DNA of 6,147 nucleotides, taken from the NCBI GenBank assembly GCA_903904095.1, contig CAIVBF010000019.1, forward strand, positions 1 to 6,147. Reading direction: 5' to 3'. Below are positions 6,059 to 6,147 of this stretch, one piece after another. Every line of letters begins with the position of its first letter. The stretch's first letter is position 1. Under the pieces are notes generated by a model. The model was not told where the DNA came from. It saw nothing but the letters and a program-made list of their open reading frames with translations, and searched no databases. Origin of the DNA: an uncultured bacterium (GTDB lineage: Bacteria; Patescibacteriota; Patescibacteriia; Patescibacteriales; UBA12465). The position numbers and the translations under genes were made by a program.

Positions 6059-6147
6059 GGTTTTCGCAAAGGTTTTCTGCCGGTGATCATCCCGGTGATT
6101 CTGGTAACAGTCCTGATTCTACCTGCAAACTTTTCAACTGCCGCTAT
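6059..6147 (+). CDS. FtsW-like membrane protein fragment, probably foreign sequence joined at contig end
   Basis: The last 89 bases are open in the + frame beginning GGT at 6059 and encode 29 residues running off the window. They include ‘GFRKGFLPVIIPVIL’ followed by ‘TVLILPANFSTAA’. The stretch is hydrophobic, and the ‘LILPANFSTAA’ motif resembles the region of FtsW/RodA-type SEDS proteins of Bacteroidota where other bacteria have ‘LLQPDFGTA’. By my count 42 of 89 bases are G or C, clearly above the rest of the window, and codons such as CTG, CCG, CGC and ATC are used more than in the neighbours. The frame is open back to 6047, where it overlaps antisense to ybaB with no start. I infer a fragment of another organism's ftsW fused to this contig. 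The family name rests on a short motif recalled from memory. Confidence 0.5.

Overview
This is an AT-rich, gene-dense window from a bacterium. All eight complete stop codons are TAA. Genes are compact, spacers are short, and Shine-Dalgarno sequences are mostly absent. The style of the proteins (a MurA of the ‘YPGLNIDNLP / CPPALRPSI’ type, a PEGA-domain protein with an N-terminal anchor, short family-2 glycosyltransferases, RecR with ‘ALNFTIEGETTTLYL’) suggests a member of the Patescibacteria (Candidate Phyla Radiation), probably on the Parcubacteria side. That placement comes from protein style, not from a tree.

Layout, left to right. Positions 1-1990 (+ strand) hold an envelope-sugar cluster: the C-terminal end of a glycosyltransferase, a complete family-2 glycosyltransferase, and a GalU-type sugar-nucleotide pyrophosphorylase. 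A symmetrical hairpin (about 2007-2036) closes this cluster and also serves the next one, which converges on it. Positions 2047-4677 (- strand) hold murA followed 3 bp later by a gene for a membrane-anchored PEGA-domain protein. Positions 4678-4821 are a divergent promoter region that fires murA to the left and rplU to the right; a near-perfect 18-bp direct repeat supplies the -35 box of both promoters. rplU (ribosomal protein L21) stands alone and ends in a strong bidirectional hairpin (about 5145-5190). Positions 5216-6058 (- strand) hold ybaB and recR, the end of the classical dnaX-ybaB-recR order.

The genes fall into two themes. One is envelope building: sugar activation and transfer, the first committed step of peptidoglycan synthesis, and an anchored surface-exposed protein. 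The other is housekeeping: L21, and the RecR/YbaB recombination and nucleoid pair.

The right edge is odd. ybaB loses its N-terminal coding sequence at about 6059, and the last ~89 bases are richer in G+C. They read on the + strand as a hydrophobic peptide resembling FtsW of Bacteroidota. I think the contig end is a chimeric join from another organism rather than real genome structure. I found no CRISPR array, mobile element, tRNA or rRNA, and no clear new multi-gene system. The most useful leads are the chimeric edge, the shared repeat promoter and the divergent MurA.
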